Of a DNA stretch of 64,000 nt, positions 50,089-61,024 are shown piece by piece; position 1 is the stretch's first letter, and every line of letters starts with the position of its first letter. A model generated the notes under the pieces. It did not search any database, had not been told where the DNA came from, and was given only the letters and a program-made list of their open reading frames with translations. The stretch is from positions 58,868 through 122,867 of the forward strand of contig JADJMA010000012.1 of the NCBI GenBank assembly GCA_016709845.1, in the 5' to 3' direction. The translations under genes were made by a program, and so were the position numbers. Source of the stretch: Flammeovirgaceae bacterium. Lineage in GTDB: Bacteria; Bacteroidota; Bacteroidia; Cytophagales; Cyclobacteriaceae.

Positions 50089-50922
50089 ATGACTAAGAAA
50101 GCAAATACAGATTCTTACAGGAGACTTACGCCTGAGGAGTGGGAAAGCGCCTGGCAACTTCACTGGAAAGAAGCACAGCTTAACTACGAGCTCCCCACCA
50201 CTAAGAAAAAGGCCTCATTGGCCGAGCATGATTTTTTAACCGAACGGAGAACGAAAGGAAAAGAAATTAAAAGGCTGAAACGCATTACCGAGGAATTTGA
50301 AATGGGTTTTAAAAAACTTGGCAAGCTTGGCCCGGCTGTTACCGTTTTTGGTTCTGCCCGCTTCAAGCCTGATGACCCTTATTATGAGCTGTCGAGAAAA
50401 ATAGGAAATATATTTTCCAAAGCGGGGTTTACCGTTCTAACCGGTGGCGGGCCTGGAGCCATGGAGGCTGCTAACCGCGGTGCGCATGAAGCCGGTGGGC
50501 CCACGTATGGATTGAATATTGTTCTGCCGCATGAACAAAAACCGAATCCGTATGTAACGGATAGTTTTGAGTTCAATTACTTCTTTGTGCGAAAAGTGAT
50601 GTTGGTGAAATACTCGTGCGCCTACATTGTGATGCCGGGTGGGCTTGGAACGTTAGACGAATTGTTTGAAGCTGCTACGTTGATTCAATGTCATAAGATC
50701 GGTCCGTTTCCGTTGATTCTGGTTGGCAAAGAATTTTGGAGAGGCTTGCGCGATTTTATTTCTTTCATGGCGTCACAAGGTGTGTTCACGCCTGAAGAAG
50801 TTGGGTTCTCCAGAATAGTTGACACACCCGAAGAAGCGGTTGAACTGGTGCTGAAAAGTTTACCGAAAAAATTCAAGACACAATTAAAAACACCAAAGCC
50901 CGCTGTTAAGAAGAAAAAATAA
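50089..50922 (+). CDS. LOG-family (TIGR00730) Rossmann-fold protein
   Basis: 277 residues. The motif MPGGLGTLDELFE is the PGGxGTxxE active-site signature, and TGGGPGAMEAANRGA is the phosphate-binding loop. LOG enzymes cleave cytokinin nucleotides in plants and hydrolyse ribose monophosphates of purines in bacteria. An N-terminal extension of ~75 residues is rich in Lys/Glu and helical. ATG 50089 is preferred because it follows the only sensible leader; the ORF also extends nine bases upstream. The metallo-hydrolase gene is 11 bases downstream. Confidence 0.85.
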   Translation: MTKKANTDSYRRLTPEEWESAWQLHWKEAQLNYELPTTKKKASLAEHDFLTERRTKGKEIKRLKRITEEFEMGFKKLGKLGPAVTVFGSARFKPDDPYYELSRKIGNIFSKAGFTVLTGGGPGAMEAANRGAHEAGGPTYGLNIVLPHEQKPNPYVTDSFEFNYFFVRKVMLVKYSCAYIVMPGGLGTLDELFEAATLIQCHKIGPFPLILVGKEFWRGLRDFISFMASQGVFTPEEVGFSRIVDTPEEAVELVLKSLPKKFKTQLKTPKPAVKKKK

Positions 50923-50933
50923 AAACGAAAATT

Positions 50934-52327
50934 ATGAAAATAAAAATTCATGGTGCGGCCGGAGGAGAAGTGACCGGCTCTTCTTACCTCGTACAAACTG
51001 ATAAGGCAAACATTCTTATTGATTGCGGCATGTTTCAAGGCGGCAAGGTTTCCGAAGCAAAAACAAATTACCACAAGGCGCCAGAGTGCAAGACATTGAC
51101 GCGGTGTTATTGACACACGGACACCTCGATCACACGGGTCGGGTTCCGTTGCTTGTTAAGTTTGGTTATAATGGTCCTATCTATAGTACCACGGAAACGT
51201 TGGAGTTGGCACAAATCATTCTGCAGGATTCGGCAAGATTACAAGTGGGAGATGCCATGCGCAAAAACAGAAAGTTGTTGAAAAAAGGAGAGCCACCCTT
51301 TGAAGCCCTTTATACAACAGAACATGTGGAGTTTATGCGCGAACTAACTCGACCGATTAAATTAAATACTCCCGTAACCGTTGCCGAGGGAATCACCGCT
51401 ACCTGGATTGAAGCGGGACACATGTTGGGTTCGGGTAGCATTAAACTGGAAGTAACCGAAAAGGGAAAAAAGAAGACGATAATTTTTTCTGGTGACCTTG
51501 GCCCTATCACTCTGCCACTACTAAAACCATTCGAACATTTTAATAAGGCTGATCTGGTTTTTCTGGAGTCGACTTACGGTGATCGAGATCATAAACCGTA
51601 TGATCAGACCCTGGAGGAGTTTGAAGCTATTATCAAGGACGCGTATGCCACGGGTGGAAAAATGCTTGTTCCCACTTTTGCGATTGGTCGTGCCCAACAG
51701 ATTATCTATCACCTCGCAGACCTGTTTCACTCCGGTAAGATTCCGAAGTTTCCGGTTTATCTGGATAGCCCCATGGCGTTAAGCGCGTTTAATGTTTATC
51801 GCAATCATCAGGATTTACTGGATGAAGAATTTCACGCGCTAAAACGTAAGGGAGTATTTCCATTGGATACCCAATACTTTATTCCGAGTCAGACAGCCGA
51901 TTCGTCTAAGGCTTTAAACAACATTAAAGGACCCTGTATGATTCTTGCCGGAGCCGGCATGTGCAACGGAGGAAGAATTCTTCATCACCTGAGACACAAT
52001 CTTAGTAACCCTAATACACATGTATTGATAGTAGGATTTCAATCGTATGGATCTATCGGAAGAAGACTGGTGGAGAAGGCTCAGAAGATTTCAATTTTCG
52101 GAGAAGAAAAAATAGTACGAGCACACGTGCATACGCTCAACGGCTTCAGTGCTCATGCGGGTCAAACTGAATTGCTGAAATGGTTTTCGTATCTCGCTCC
52201 AGCCAAACCCAAAGTTGTTATAACACACGGTGAAGATGTCCCAAGAAAAGCATTAGCGGCTTGTATTAAGAAACAATACAAAATTAATGCGACTACCCCC
52301 AAAATAGGTGATGTCATCGAACTATAA
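50934..52327 (+). CDS. MBL-fold / beta-CASP RNA-processing type hydrolase (one frameshift)
   Basis: About 464 residues. The metal motif HGHLDHTG (HxHxDH), IFSGDLG, and the C-terminal beta-CASP/RMMBL part LNGFSAHAGQTELLKWF mark the CPSF-like group. Such proteins are ribonucleases in archaea and eukaryotes; in bacteria the target is less clear. Start ATG 50934 gives MKIKIHGAAGGEVTGSS, the usual N-terminus. A break near 51062 moves the frame; restoring one base gives SEAKNKLPQGARVQDID. Confidence 0.85.
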
Positions 52328-52381
52328 CTGCAAAAGACCAAGAATTAATTACCTTCGTCCCCAATTAAAGACAAAAACAAT

Positions 52382-52831
52382 ATGACACATTATTCGAAAA
52401 ATATCCTGTTAGTAGTAATTCTGTTTCTACTTACTTCATCGCTGGCTTTTAGCCAAAAGGCCTATTCACTCAAGTCACACAAAGTCTCTGTTGACGGAAC
52501 CTCTACCCTTCACGATTGGTCATCGGAAGTAACCAAAGTGGAGTGGACTGGGCAATTAACTGTGGAGGGAACCAGTGTAAAAGCCATTCAAAATGTTATT
52601 GTCACCATCCCGGTTAAATCGATTAAGAGTGAAAAAGGCGGGATGATGGATGATAAGACTTACGAAGCGTTTATTGAAGAAAAGAATCCAACCATCACAT
52701 TCAAATTGACGAACGCCACGATTAGCGGGGCCAATGTGAAGGCAAATGGAACACTCACCATGGCAGGCGTATCGAAACCTATTGTGATGAATGTTGCCAC
52801 CAAAGTTATGGCTGATGGTTCAGTTCATTAA
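52382..52831 (+). CDS. YceI-family protein, C-terminally truncated
   Basis: 149 residues with a signal (LTSSLAFSQ). The lipocalin-like fold shows SVDGTSTLHDWSSEV and PVKSIKSEKGGMMDDKTYEAF, and GTLTMAGVSKPIVM. YceI-type proteins bind lipid-like molecules in the periplasm. The normal C-terminal ~30 residues (the last barrel strands) are missing: the stop comes at GSVH and no other frame continues them. The next gene also lacks a start, so DNA seems to have been lost between the two. Confidence 0.8.
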   Translation: MTHYSKNILLVVILFLLTSSLAFSQKAYSLKSHKVSVDGTSTLHDWSSEVTKVEWTGQLTVEGTSVKAIQNVIVTIPVKSIKSEKGGMMDDKTYEAFIEEKNPTITFKLTNATISGANVKANGTLTMAGVSKPIVMNVATKVMADGSVH

Positions 52832-52833
52832 AA

Positions 52834-53769
52834 AAGAGTGACAAGATCAAGACACTAGGTACGCTGAACAAAAAAGATCTGATCAAACGGGCTGAAAAGT
52901 TTTCGGAAAAATATTGTGTGGGCGATGACGAGAAATTTAAATTGAAGAAATACCTGACGCAACCCGATATGAAACTCGGTTCGGATGATAAGCCGTTGGT
53001 AAAGGAAACCTTGCAGGTTGGTGTAGATGCCTTGGCTACTATGCAGGACATTCTGTATGCGCAAGATCGGTGGTCGCTGCTGGTTATCTTTCAGGCGATG
53101 GATGCCGCAGGCAAGGACGGTGCAATAAAGCATGTCATGTCAGGGGTGAATCCCCAAGGATGCCAGGTATCATCATTCAAGGCGCCAAGTGCAGAAGATC
53201 TGGATCACGATTTTCTATGGCGTTGTCAGAAACACTTACCAGAACGTGGTCGCATTGGAATTTTTAATCGCTCGTACTATGAGGAAGTGTTGGTGGTGCG
53301 CGTGCATGAAAATATACTGAAGGCACAAAAGCTTCCAAAGAAACTGATAACCGAAGATATTTGGGAAGAGCGATTCAAAGACATTCGAAATTTTGAGAAG
53401 TACCTTGCGCGCAATGGTACAATTGTGATTAAGATTTTCCTGAACGTATCAAAGGATGAACAAAAGAAACGATTTATCGAACGCGTGGACGACCCGGATA
53501 AAAACTGGAAGTTCAGTTCGGCTGATGCGCGTGAACGCAAGTATTGGGATAGTTATATGGAAGCTTACGATGAAATGATCCGACAGACCTCCACGAAAGA
53601 GTCACCTTGGTATGTGATACCGGCCGATAACAAGCCTTATGCGCGAATTGCCGTAGCGTCTGCCATTATCAATGCATTGGAACGGATGGATCTTGAATAT
53701 CCAAAGGTGAGCAAGGAAAAGATAGCGGAGTTGAATGAGATCAAGAAAGAATTGCTGGCAGAAAAATAA
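52834..53769 (+). CDS. ppk2: PPK2-family polyphosphate kinase (start codon missing)
   Basis: About 310 residues. The Walker A-like loop is IFQAMDAAGKDGAIKHVMSG, and the Walker B-like loop GIFNRSYYEEVLVVRVHE. PPK2 enzymes transfer phosphate between polyphosphate and nucleotides. Open frame and family sequence (KTLGTLNKKDLIKRAEKFS) extend up to about 52834, but no ATG, GTG or TTG stands at a plausible place; the best start available is GTG 52918, inside the domain. AAG at 52834-52836 stands where ATG would give the N-terminus MSDKIKTLG. Start region thus looks damaged, see the YceI entry. Confidence 0.8.
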   Translation, partial: KSDKIKTLGTLNKKDLIKRAEKFSEKYCVGDDEKFKLKKYLTQPDMKLGSDDKPLVKETLQVGVDALATMQDILYAQDRWSLLVIFQAMDAAGKDGAIKHVMSGVNPQGCQVSSFKAPSAEDLDHDFLWRCQKHLPERGRIGIFNRSYYEEVLVVRVHENILKAQKLPKKLITEDIWEERFKDIRNFEKYLARNGTIVIKIFLNVSKDEQKKRFIERVDDPDKNWKFSSADARERKYWDSYMEAYDEMIRQTSTKESPWYVIPADNKPYARIAVASAIINALERMDLEYPKVSKEKIAELNEIKKELLAEK

Positions 53770-53808
53770 CGTTGACTCATTCTGCTGACAGCTTTTTCAG
53801 GTTTGGTT

Positions 53809-53982
53809 TTACAATAGCCTGAGGCAGGAATGTATTATTAGTTCGATACTGCTTATGAAAGCGGAGTGTGTTTTGTAAAGGGAGGGCTGTACCTCATCCA
53901 GCAAAAAAACCTTATGCGAAACTTCAAACTTAGCATTGTTAACGTCATTCATCAGATCAATAATTGAGTGTTGTTCTGACAT
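53809..53982 (-). CDS. Possible small protein, 57 aa
   Basis: From ATG 53982 (MSEQHSIIDLMNDVNNAKFE) a short frame ends at 53809. It is the only substantial frame in the 330-base gap between the PPK2 and GH57 genes and would be the last gene of the - strand run. Amino-acid usage looks normal, but I see no family, and a missing base could hide a different end. The rest of the gap (53983-54099) shows nothing I can name. Confidence 0.35.
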   Translation of the reverse strand: MSEQHSIIDLMNDVNNAKFEVSHKVFLLDEVQPSLYKTHSAFISSIELIIHSCLRLL

Positions 53983-54099
53983 ACCAGGTTGCTTTATTTT
54001 TTCGCCAAGTAACATCTCCTATACTTTAGAGAATTTACTCCGAGCGGTGGACTTCTTTCGCACGGATAAGTCAACTAGCCTACCTGCGTCAATGTTCGT

Positions 54100-55287
54100 T
54101 TATCTCTCTTCTCCTCCAAGGTATTCAAGGTCGGTCACCACATTCATATAATTAATATAAGCATCGTAAGGCGTGTTATAATGACTGAAATATTTATGCA
54201 CATCGCCATCGTTCCAATACTTGGTGCTCATGTAGTAGAAATGATCGGAGGTGGTAAGCTTTGCCCACGTGTTGATTAACTTGAGATCGCTACTTTCTTT
54301 TACTTCCTTTTCTAATTCATAAATGCGCTCCATCGCATCGTGCTGTAAACTATTCCCTAACCATGCCGAGAGGTCACGCTCCAGATCGGCCCATGAACTT
54401 AGCGAATGAACATCATATTCGTCTCTTGCTTTGTACGATTGAATTACTTGCGAGGGTGTTTTAAAATTAAAGTCAGGATGCTTGATAATTTCGCCCGGCA
54501 TGTGTTCAAGAAATTCAAAGATCCCCGTTTCAGGCCATTGATGTTCACCAAACGTTTCGTAATCCATAAAGAGATTAATGGTTTCACCATTGTCTGCTGC
54601 CTGGTGTACCCACTGAGCAAACTTAGGTGCCGTTAGTGGCCACTCACTCCACCCCTGGTTGGAAAAACGAAAGGCGATATCGTCAGAGAGTTTATAATTC
54701 TTTAATAAACATTTTATCTTCTCGTTACCCGGAGGATGATAAACAAAATTCGGACTGCGATAGCCGAGGACGTGATCTAATCCTTCACAGATAATTCCTT
54801 TGCACCCAAGATCAGCAATGTAATTGGCTATCTCATTATTATAAATGAGCTCGGTGTTTCTGAAAACCGTTGGCGTTTGATTGAAATGTTTTTTGATTTT
54901 GACTTTATGCAAATCAATCTGCCTGATAAATTCTTCTTTCGAATAGAGGTAGCTCAACGAGTGATGATAGGTTTCCGACAAGAACTCAACGCATCCCGTC
55001 TTAGCCAGCGCCTGAAACGATTTCAGCACATCGGGGCGATACAATTCCAATTGCTCCATTAACACGCCACTCAGCGAGTATGCAATTTTAAAATCACCCT
55101 GATGTTTGTCGATGAGGTTTAACATCGTTTGGTTTGCGGGCAAATAACATTTCTTCGAAACACGATCGAGTATTTCTCTGTTCTTCGCTTCGTCTTCATA
55201 GCCATGCTCGTTCCCAATCTTAAAACAATCATAAGGTCTTAATCGAAAGGGCTGGTGTACCTGAAAATAAAAACAAACGGAGGGCAT
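54100..55287 (-). CDS. Glycoside hydrolase family 57 protein
   Basis: 395 residues, no signal. CFYFQVHQPFRLRPY at the N-terminus with HQP, ETYHHSLSYL, FRNTELIYNN and FMDYETFGEHQ are the conserved GH57 regions; the last holds the acid-base aspartate and the following Glu region. Members are alpha-amylases, 4-alpha-glucanotransferases or branching enzymes of the cytoplasm. The gene lies eight bases after the glycosyltransferase gene, so both likely act on the same alpha-glucan. Confidence 0.85.
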   Translation of the reverse strand: MPSVCFYFQVHQPFRLRPYDCFKIGNEHGYEDEAKNREILDRVSKKCYLPANQTMLNLIDKHQGDFKIAYSLSGVLMEQLELYRPDVLKSFQALAKTGCVEFLSETYHHSLSYLYSKEEFIRQIDLHKVKIKKHFNQTPTVFRNTELIYNNEIANYIADLGCKGIICEGLDHVLGYRSPNFVYHPPGNEKIKCLLKNYKLSDDIAFRFSNQGWSEWPLTAPKFAQWVHQAADNGETINLFMDYETFGEHQWPETGIFEFLEHMPGEIIKHPDFNFKTPSQVIQSYKARDEYDVHSLSSWADLERDLSAWLGNSLQHDAMERIYELEKEVKESSDLKLINTWAKLTTSDHFYYMSTKYWNDGDVHKYFSHYNTPYDAYINYMNVVTDLEYLGGEER

Positions 55288-55295
55288 CGGTTCTT

Positions 55296-56598
55296 TTAAT
55301 TATAAGATAACTGATTATAAATTCCATATATTTTATCGGCAGCGTGTTGCCATGTAATTCCTTTTAATTCCTCATGAGCTTCGTGTGAAAGATGTTGACG
55401 CAGGGCTTTGTATTGAAACAAGGCATACATGTAGTTTGCAAATTTGTCGGTGTCCCAATGATCAGCTTGAAGCGATGACTTTAATACTTCCGCGGCACCC
55501 GACTGCGAAGAGATAACACTCGGCACAAAATGTTGAGCGGCTTCCAAGGCTGTAAGCCCAAAGGGTTCCGATACGGAAGGCATAAAGTAAACATCGGCTA
55601 TGGCCAATAATTCATCCACCTTTGATTTGGATAGAAATCCTGCAAAAATAAAATGACGACCTAGTTTTTTATAAGCAGATGTTTCCAGCAGATACGCAAA
55701 CTGATCGCCCATTCCGGCCACCAAAAACTTTACTCGTGGGTAAACACGCACTAATTTTTCTGCTGTTTCAATTAAATAGTCCGGACCTTTTTGATGAGTG
55801 ATCCTTCCCAGGAACACCACGAGTTTATCTTTTAGTTTATGCTGCTTGCGAGCAAATTCAACTGGATCAATTCCATTGTGGACCACATCAATTTTGTCAG
55901 CGTTAATTTGATAATGCTGAATAATTTGTTGGCGGGTATATTGACTCACCGCTATTATTCTATCAGCAGCCTCCATGGCGTTTTTTTCGATTGCATAAAT
56001 TTCATTGCGCGTATGGTCGCCAACGCGATCCGTTTCCAACGAATGTACGTGTAGCACCAGGGGTTTGCCAGTTCGATGTTTGATGTTTACTCCGGCAGGA
56101 TAGGTTACCCAATCGTGCGCATGGATCACATCAAACTTTCCATCGGCCGCAATCTCTTCTGATAACTTCGAAAACAAAGACACTTTGTACATGATGGTCG
56201 GTCCATACGCCTCGTTGCCGGAAAAATAGAATGGATCTGGTCGATGCTTTTCAGATGTGTTGCTAACGTGTCGGAGGTATCGGATAAATCACGTTCGCGA
56301 TTTTCAATCCATTGATTGGTGAAATGATACGGACTGATACTGAGTGGCAGCTGATGCACTTCGGCATTTAACGATGAAAGGCTAAACTGAATTCGTTCCA
56401 GATCGATCTCTTCTTCGCAATTTGATTGAGGCCGATGATATTAACATTACCAATATCGGTTGACGATGAAGCCTTTGGAATAATGAGGCGAATGTTAGTC
56501 TTCGGACTCAATGCTTTTACAAGACCATAGGTTGCAACGCCAAGGCCTCCACTAAAGAGTGGTGGAAATTCCCAACCGAGCATGAGTACATTCTTCAT
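55296..56598 (-). CDS. GT4-type glycosyltransferase, glycogen/alpha-glucan synthase-like (two frameshifts)
   Basis: About 433 residues in the GT-B fold. The N-terminus MLGWEFPPLFSGGLGVATYG has the GGLG nucleotide-sugar loop, IHAHDWVTYPAG the middle domain, and VSEPFGLTALEAA the ExFGxxxxE motif of retaining GT4 enzymes. Breaks lie near 56375 and near 56180. It probably makes a glucan or trehalose-related oligosaccharide with the flanking GH57 and GH13 enzymes. Confidence 0.85.
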
Positions 56599-56748
56599 AT
56601 ATAAAACAACAACTCAGATACAAAGGACAACAAAACAGACGGATATATGTTTATCAAATTCAATGAAGGTGAAAGGCTGACTGCTAATAAAATTAGATTT
56701 CGTACCTGACAAATGCGCCTCTTTTATTTGAATCTTTAAACTATTCTC

Positions 56749-58224
56749 TTACAACGCTTTCATTTTAAAAATATGGTAGCCCCACGGTGGCAGATCCAGA
56801 TAAAGCCCGCGTATAACAAGATCAGTTCCATCACGGTCATATACTACGCTACTCATCAAGTCCGCAAACCGAATGGAGGGAGCTTCTAGTGGAGTAAACG
56901 GAATTTCAACAAAACATTGACTGGCATGTGGTGCATAGTTCACGGTAACCATCGCCTTGTTTCCACTCTCGTCCTGCCAGTAAAATGTGATGAACGAATC
57001 CCATGTGCTATCTCCTTCCCACGTTGCACGGCAGTTTAGTAACTGCCAGGATCCGTTAGTGGAAGATTGGTTTTTCAATGCTTGTAAAAGTCTTGAATAA
57101 AAGCTTTGGATATTTTTATTGACAGTTTCTTTCGGGCCGCGTATTAAATGTGGTGAGATGCGAAGTAGCTTGCCTTCCAATTGACCCTGATGAAAAAACC
57201 GTAGACCAGGTGATAGGAATGTTAACACAGCAGCGGCTTCGTGCTTCGGTTGTTGATCGAATGCTTTTGCTACCCGGGGCTCATCATGATTTTCCAGAAA
57301 TCGGGCGAGCTTGTTTTGATAACCAAGTTCTGCAAGAAAATGTTCGCGTACGGGTTTTGCAAAACCTTCGTGTAAACGATCATAGAGACGCTTGTCATAA
57401 GCATAATCAAAGCCCTGTTGTTGCATTTCCCACTCCTTGTCCCAATACACTTCGGCCATGAAACAAAAACCCGGATGTTTTTCACGAACCTCTTTTGTAA
57501 TGTCTGGCCAAAACACTTGAGCCTTTCTGCCCCATGTGCGTTCGAAGATGTCGGGCAATACAAGCATGGCCATATCGCAACGCACGCCATCGCACTGACC
57601 TGCAATACGCAGCAATTCCTGCTTCATCGCTTGAACGGTTTGCGGGTTGCTGTAATCGAGTTGATACGTATCGGGCCAGCCATCAAAATAAGGATCACGG
57701 CCATAGGCAAGTATGCGATCGCCTTGTGGCGATTTTACACGAACATAATTTTGTGGTTGATGATGAAGATCATCTTCCGTTCCGGATACAAAATATTCCG
57801 GATGAGATTGAACCCAGGGATGATCAGGTCCCATATGATTAGGAACGAAGTCCAACATGAGTTTTAAGCCAAACTTCTTAAGTCTTGATCGAAGTCGGGC
57901 CAATGCTTCCTCTCCACCCAGCTCCTTGCTCACAGTGTAGTCTGCAATGGCAAACCCCGATCCTCCGATGTCTTCCTCTTTCAAATCGGAAATTGTTTCT
58001 TGAAATTCTTTCCGCCATTGCGGATTGGTTAACGAAACGCTTCTTCCTTTTTCACCGGTAGTCCAAACGCTGAGCATCCAAATCCATTCAAAACCTAAGT
58101 CGGCAAATCGTTGCAGTTCTTTATCATCAATATCATCCAATGTTGCTTTGCGACCAAGATCGCTGGAAAGCTTCGTGAGCAATACGCGACTATTGATCTG
58201 GTAGAGTGATGGATACGTAGACAT
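56749..58224 (-). CDS. GH13 alpha-amylase family enzyme
   Basis: 491 residues, no signal. Conserved regions: LMLDFVPNHMGPDHPW (region I), DGVRCDMAMLV with nucleophile Asp (II), FMAEVYWD with acid/base Glu (III), FLENHDEPRVA (IV). The short second-domain insert and cytoplasmic location suggest an alpha-glucan modifying enzyme rather than a secreted amylase. A 150-base gap separates it from the GT gene; it ends five bases from the GH63-like gene upstream. Confidence 0.85.
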   Translation of the reverse strand: MSTYPSLYQINSRVLLTKLSSDLGRKATLDDIDDKELQRFADLGFEWIWMLSVWTTGEKGRSVSLTNPQWRKEFQETISDLKEEDIGGSGFAIADYTVSKELGGEEALARLRSRLKKFGLKLMLDFVPNHMGPDHPWVQSHPEYFVSGTEDDLHHQPQNYVRVKSPQGDRILAYGRDPYFDGWPDTYQLDYSNPQTVQAMKQELLRIAGQCDGVRCDMAMLVLPDIFERTWGRKAQVFWPDITKEVREKHPGFCFMAEVYWDKEWEMQQQGFDYAYDKRLYDRLHEGFAKPVREHFLAELGYQNKLARFLENHDEPRVAKAFDQQPKHEAAAVLTFLSPGLRFFHQGQLEGKLLRISPHLIRGPKETVNKNIQSFYSRLLQALKNQSSTNGSWQLLNCRATWEGDSTWDSFITFYWQDESGNKAMVTVNYAPHASQCFVEIPFTPLEAPSIRFADLMSSVVYDRDGTDLVIRGLYLDLPPWGYHIFKMKAL

Positions 58225-58229
58225 AGATT

Positions 58230-60959
58230 TTATTTTTTTCCTTTTTTGTCTTTACCTTCTCCTTTAACGAAAGCTGCCTTTCTTCCGTGTGTTACCAGAC
58301 TCTTTGCATCGAGAATACCATAGAGCTGGATTAATTTAGCAACGCCACCCGTCCAGCCTGTTTGATGACTGGCACCAAGCCCTGCTCCGTTATCGCCATG
58401 GAAATATTCATAAAACAGAATATAATCTTTCCAATGCGGATCGGTCTGAAACTTTTCACTTCCACCATAGACCGGACGTTCACCTTTCTCATTTCGGGTA
58501 AACGTTTTGGTAAGTCGGGTGGATAGTTCCTTGCTCACATCGAAGAGATTCATCATGTTTCCTGAACCTGTAGGACATTCTATTTTAAAATTATCGCCAT
58601 AGAACAAATGGAATTGTTGTAGCGCACGTATGGTTAACATGTTTACCGGCATCCAAACAGGACCACGCCAGTTCGAGTTGCCACCAAACATTCCGGTGTT
58701 AGACTCGGCCGGTAAATAATCCACACGAAACTCTTCCCCATTGACATGAAACACATATGGATTTTTTTCGTGGAATTTCGAAATGGAACGTATACCATAC
58801 GGTCCAAGAAATTCATTTTCATCGAGCATTTTCGAAAGAATTCTTCGAAGCTTTTCGGGAGTAACCAAAGCAAGAATTGATCTTTCGGCTTCACCATAAT
58901 TACCTGGTCCTGTAGGGTGTATCGATTGAGTGAGTTCGGGAATTCTGCGCTGACGTTCGCGAATTTGCGCCATAGCGTCCGGAACTTTTTCACGTTCTTC
59001 TTTCTCCAGAACGGTAGTAGCGCACAATGGAAGTATCCCCACCAATGATCGCACCTTTAGCCGTTGGGCACTGCCATCGGGTAACCGAAGCACATCATAA
59101 TAAAATCCATCCTCTTCGTCCCACATACCATCGGAACCAGATTTGTTCATGGCTAACGCGATGAAATAAAAGTGATCCACGAACTTGACCATATCCTGAT
59201 AGGTAGGATCATGAACCGCTAACTCCGCAGCAATCTCCAACATGTTCTGGCTGAATAGCGCCATCCATGCTGTGCCATCAGCTTGCTCCAGATTGCCACC
59301 TGTGGGCAGTGGTGCACTGCGATCGAATATGCCAATATTGTCTAAGCCGAGAAAGCCACCTTCGAAAACGTTTTTACCGAACCTATCTTTTCGATTTACC
59401 CACCAAGTGTAGTTGAGCAGCAGCTTTTGAAACGATTTCTGAAGGAACTCCATATCTGACTTTCCAGTCAGTGCCTTATCCGTTCGATTTAAAAAGATCG
59501 TAGCCCAGGCATGTACAGGAGGGTTTACATCACCGAAATTCCATTCGTACGCTGGCATCTGCCCGTTGGGGTGTAAGTAATTTCCACGAAGCATCAACGC
59601 CATTTGTTCCTTCGCGAAGTCGGGATCAACAATGGAGAGCGGAAGGCAATGGAAGGCAAGATCCCATGCGGCATACCAAGGGTATTCCCATTTGTCAGGC
59701 ATGGAAATAATATCCCTATTCAGCATATGATACCATTCCGAGTTCCTTGAAATTTTGGATCCTTTGTGGAGTGGATTGGAGTGATGTTCGTCCAACCAGT
59801 TGTCGCCATCGAAGAAAAAGAATTGTTTACTCCACAACATGCTAAGTGCCTGCCGCATAACCAATGCCTCATCCTCAGTTACTGACGGAGGTATCGCCTC
59901 TTTATAAAACGCATTGGCCTCTTGAAGTCTGTCTTCAAATACCTTATCGAAATCTTTTCCAAACCCAGCAGCTTTATTAGTAGAAGAAGTCTTCGTTAAC
60001 CTTAGACGAATGACCGAAGATTGGCCAGGATCGATACTCATTTTATAATGAGGCGAAACTTTAGTGCCTTGATTTTCCGGATTAACAGCTCCTTGATCAC
60101 CATTCACCACAAAGTCATTGATACCATCCTTGGCAAAGGCGCTTTCATTTTCAGTTTGAAAAAGTTTCTTATGATTGGTTTCATTCTCGGTAAAGAGTAA
60201 AGGCACATCGCCCTCACAAGAGAACATAAATTCTCCGATAGCAGGATGCGTTGCTTTTACAGCGGATACATTCGCGCCTACTTTAACTTTTTCAAGTAAG
60301 GCTTTTTCTCTCCACGATTGGACTCAGCGATCCATGGGGGACCAATCATTACGGAACCACAACGTGGGCAACACATGCAATTCTGATTTTTCTGGTCCAC
60401 GGTTAAACGCAGTTATTTTTATTAAAATATCTTCCGCATCGCCTTTGGCATACTCAACAAAAACATCAAAATATTTATTATCGTTAAAAATGCCGGTGTC
60501 CAGAAGTTCAAATTCCATTTCCTCTTTTGACCGCTGACCATTTACACGAATCAATTCCTCATACGGGAAAGCTGCCTGTGGATACTTGTACAAATACTTC
60601 ATGTACGAGTGAGTGGGCGTGCTGTCGAGGTAGAAGTAGTATTCCTTCACATCTTCACCATGGTTTCCCTGGCCATTCGTTAATCCAAATAGACGCTCTT
60701 TGAGAATGGCATCTTTTCCATTCCACAAAGCAAGTGCACAGCATAGATGTTGCTGATCATCCGAAATTCCACCAAGACCATCTTCACCCCAACGGTATGC
60801 ACGCGACCGTGACTGATCATGCGTGAAAAAATTCCAGGCATCACCGTTTTCACTGTAGTCTTCACGAACGGTACCCCATTGGCGTTCGCTCAAGTAAGGA
60901 CCCCATTTTTTCCAGGGTGTTTTACTTTCCTTTGCTTCCTTCAACCTTGTGTTTTCCAT
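58230..60959 (-). CDS. GH63/MGH1-like glucosidase (in-frame stop)
   Basis: About 909 residues counting through the stop. MGH1-like (alpha/alpha)6 domain: KWEYPWYAAWDLAFHCLPL holds the general acid region, NWRGPVWMPVNML the GPxW motif, and PHWKDYILFYEYFHGDNGAGLGA the C-terminal catalytic Glu region. The N-terminal beta domain opens SERQWGTVREDYSENGDAWNFF. A TGA at 60324-60326 separates SPMDR from VQSWREKA in the same frame. A G-to-A error in TGG would explain it, but a true mutation cannot be excluded. Likely cleaves alpha-glucosides made by the neighbours. Confidence 0.8.
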
Positions 60960-61024
60960 AATGCTAAAATTTAGTAAAAGAGCGATCTAATAGTTAAATA
61001 TAACCAGATGGGAGTACGATACTT

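Noticed and set aside
60324..60326. TGA read as selenocysteine in the GH63-like gene
   Set aside because: No catalytic Cys is expected at this position in the family and I see no SECIS-like hairpin; read error or mutation is simpler.
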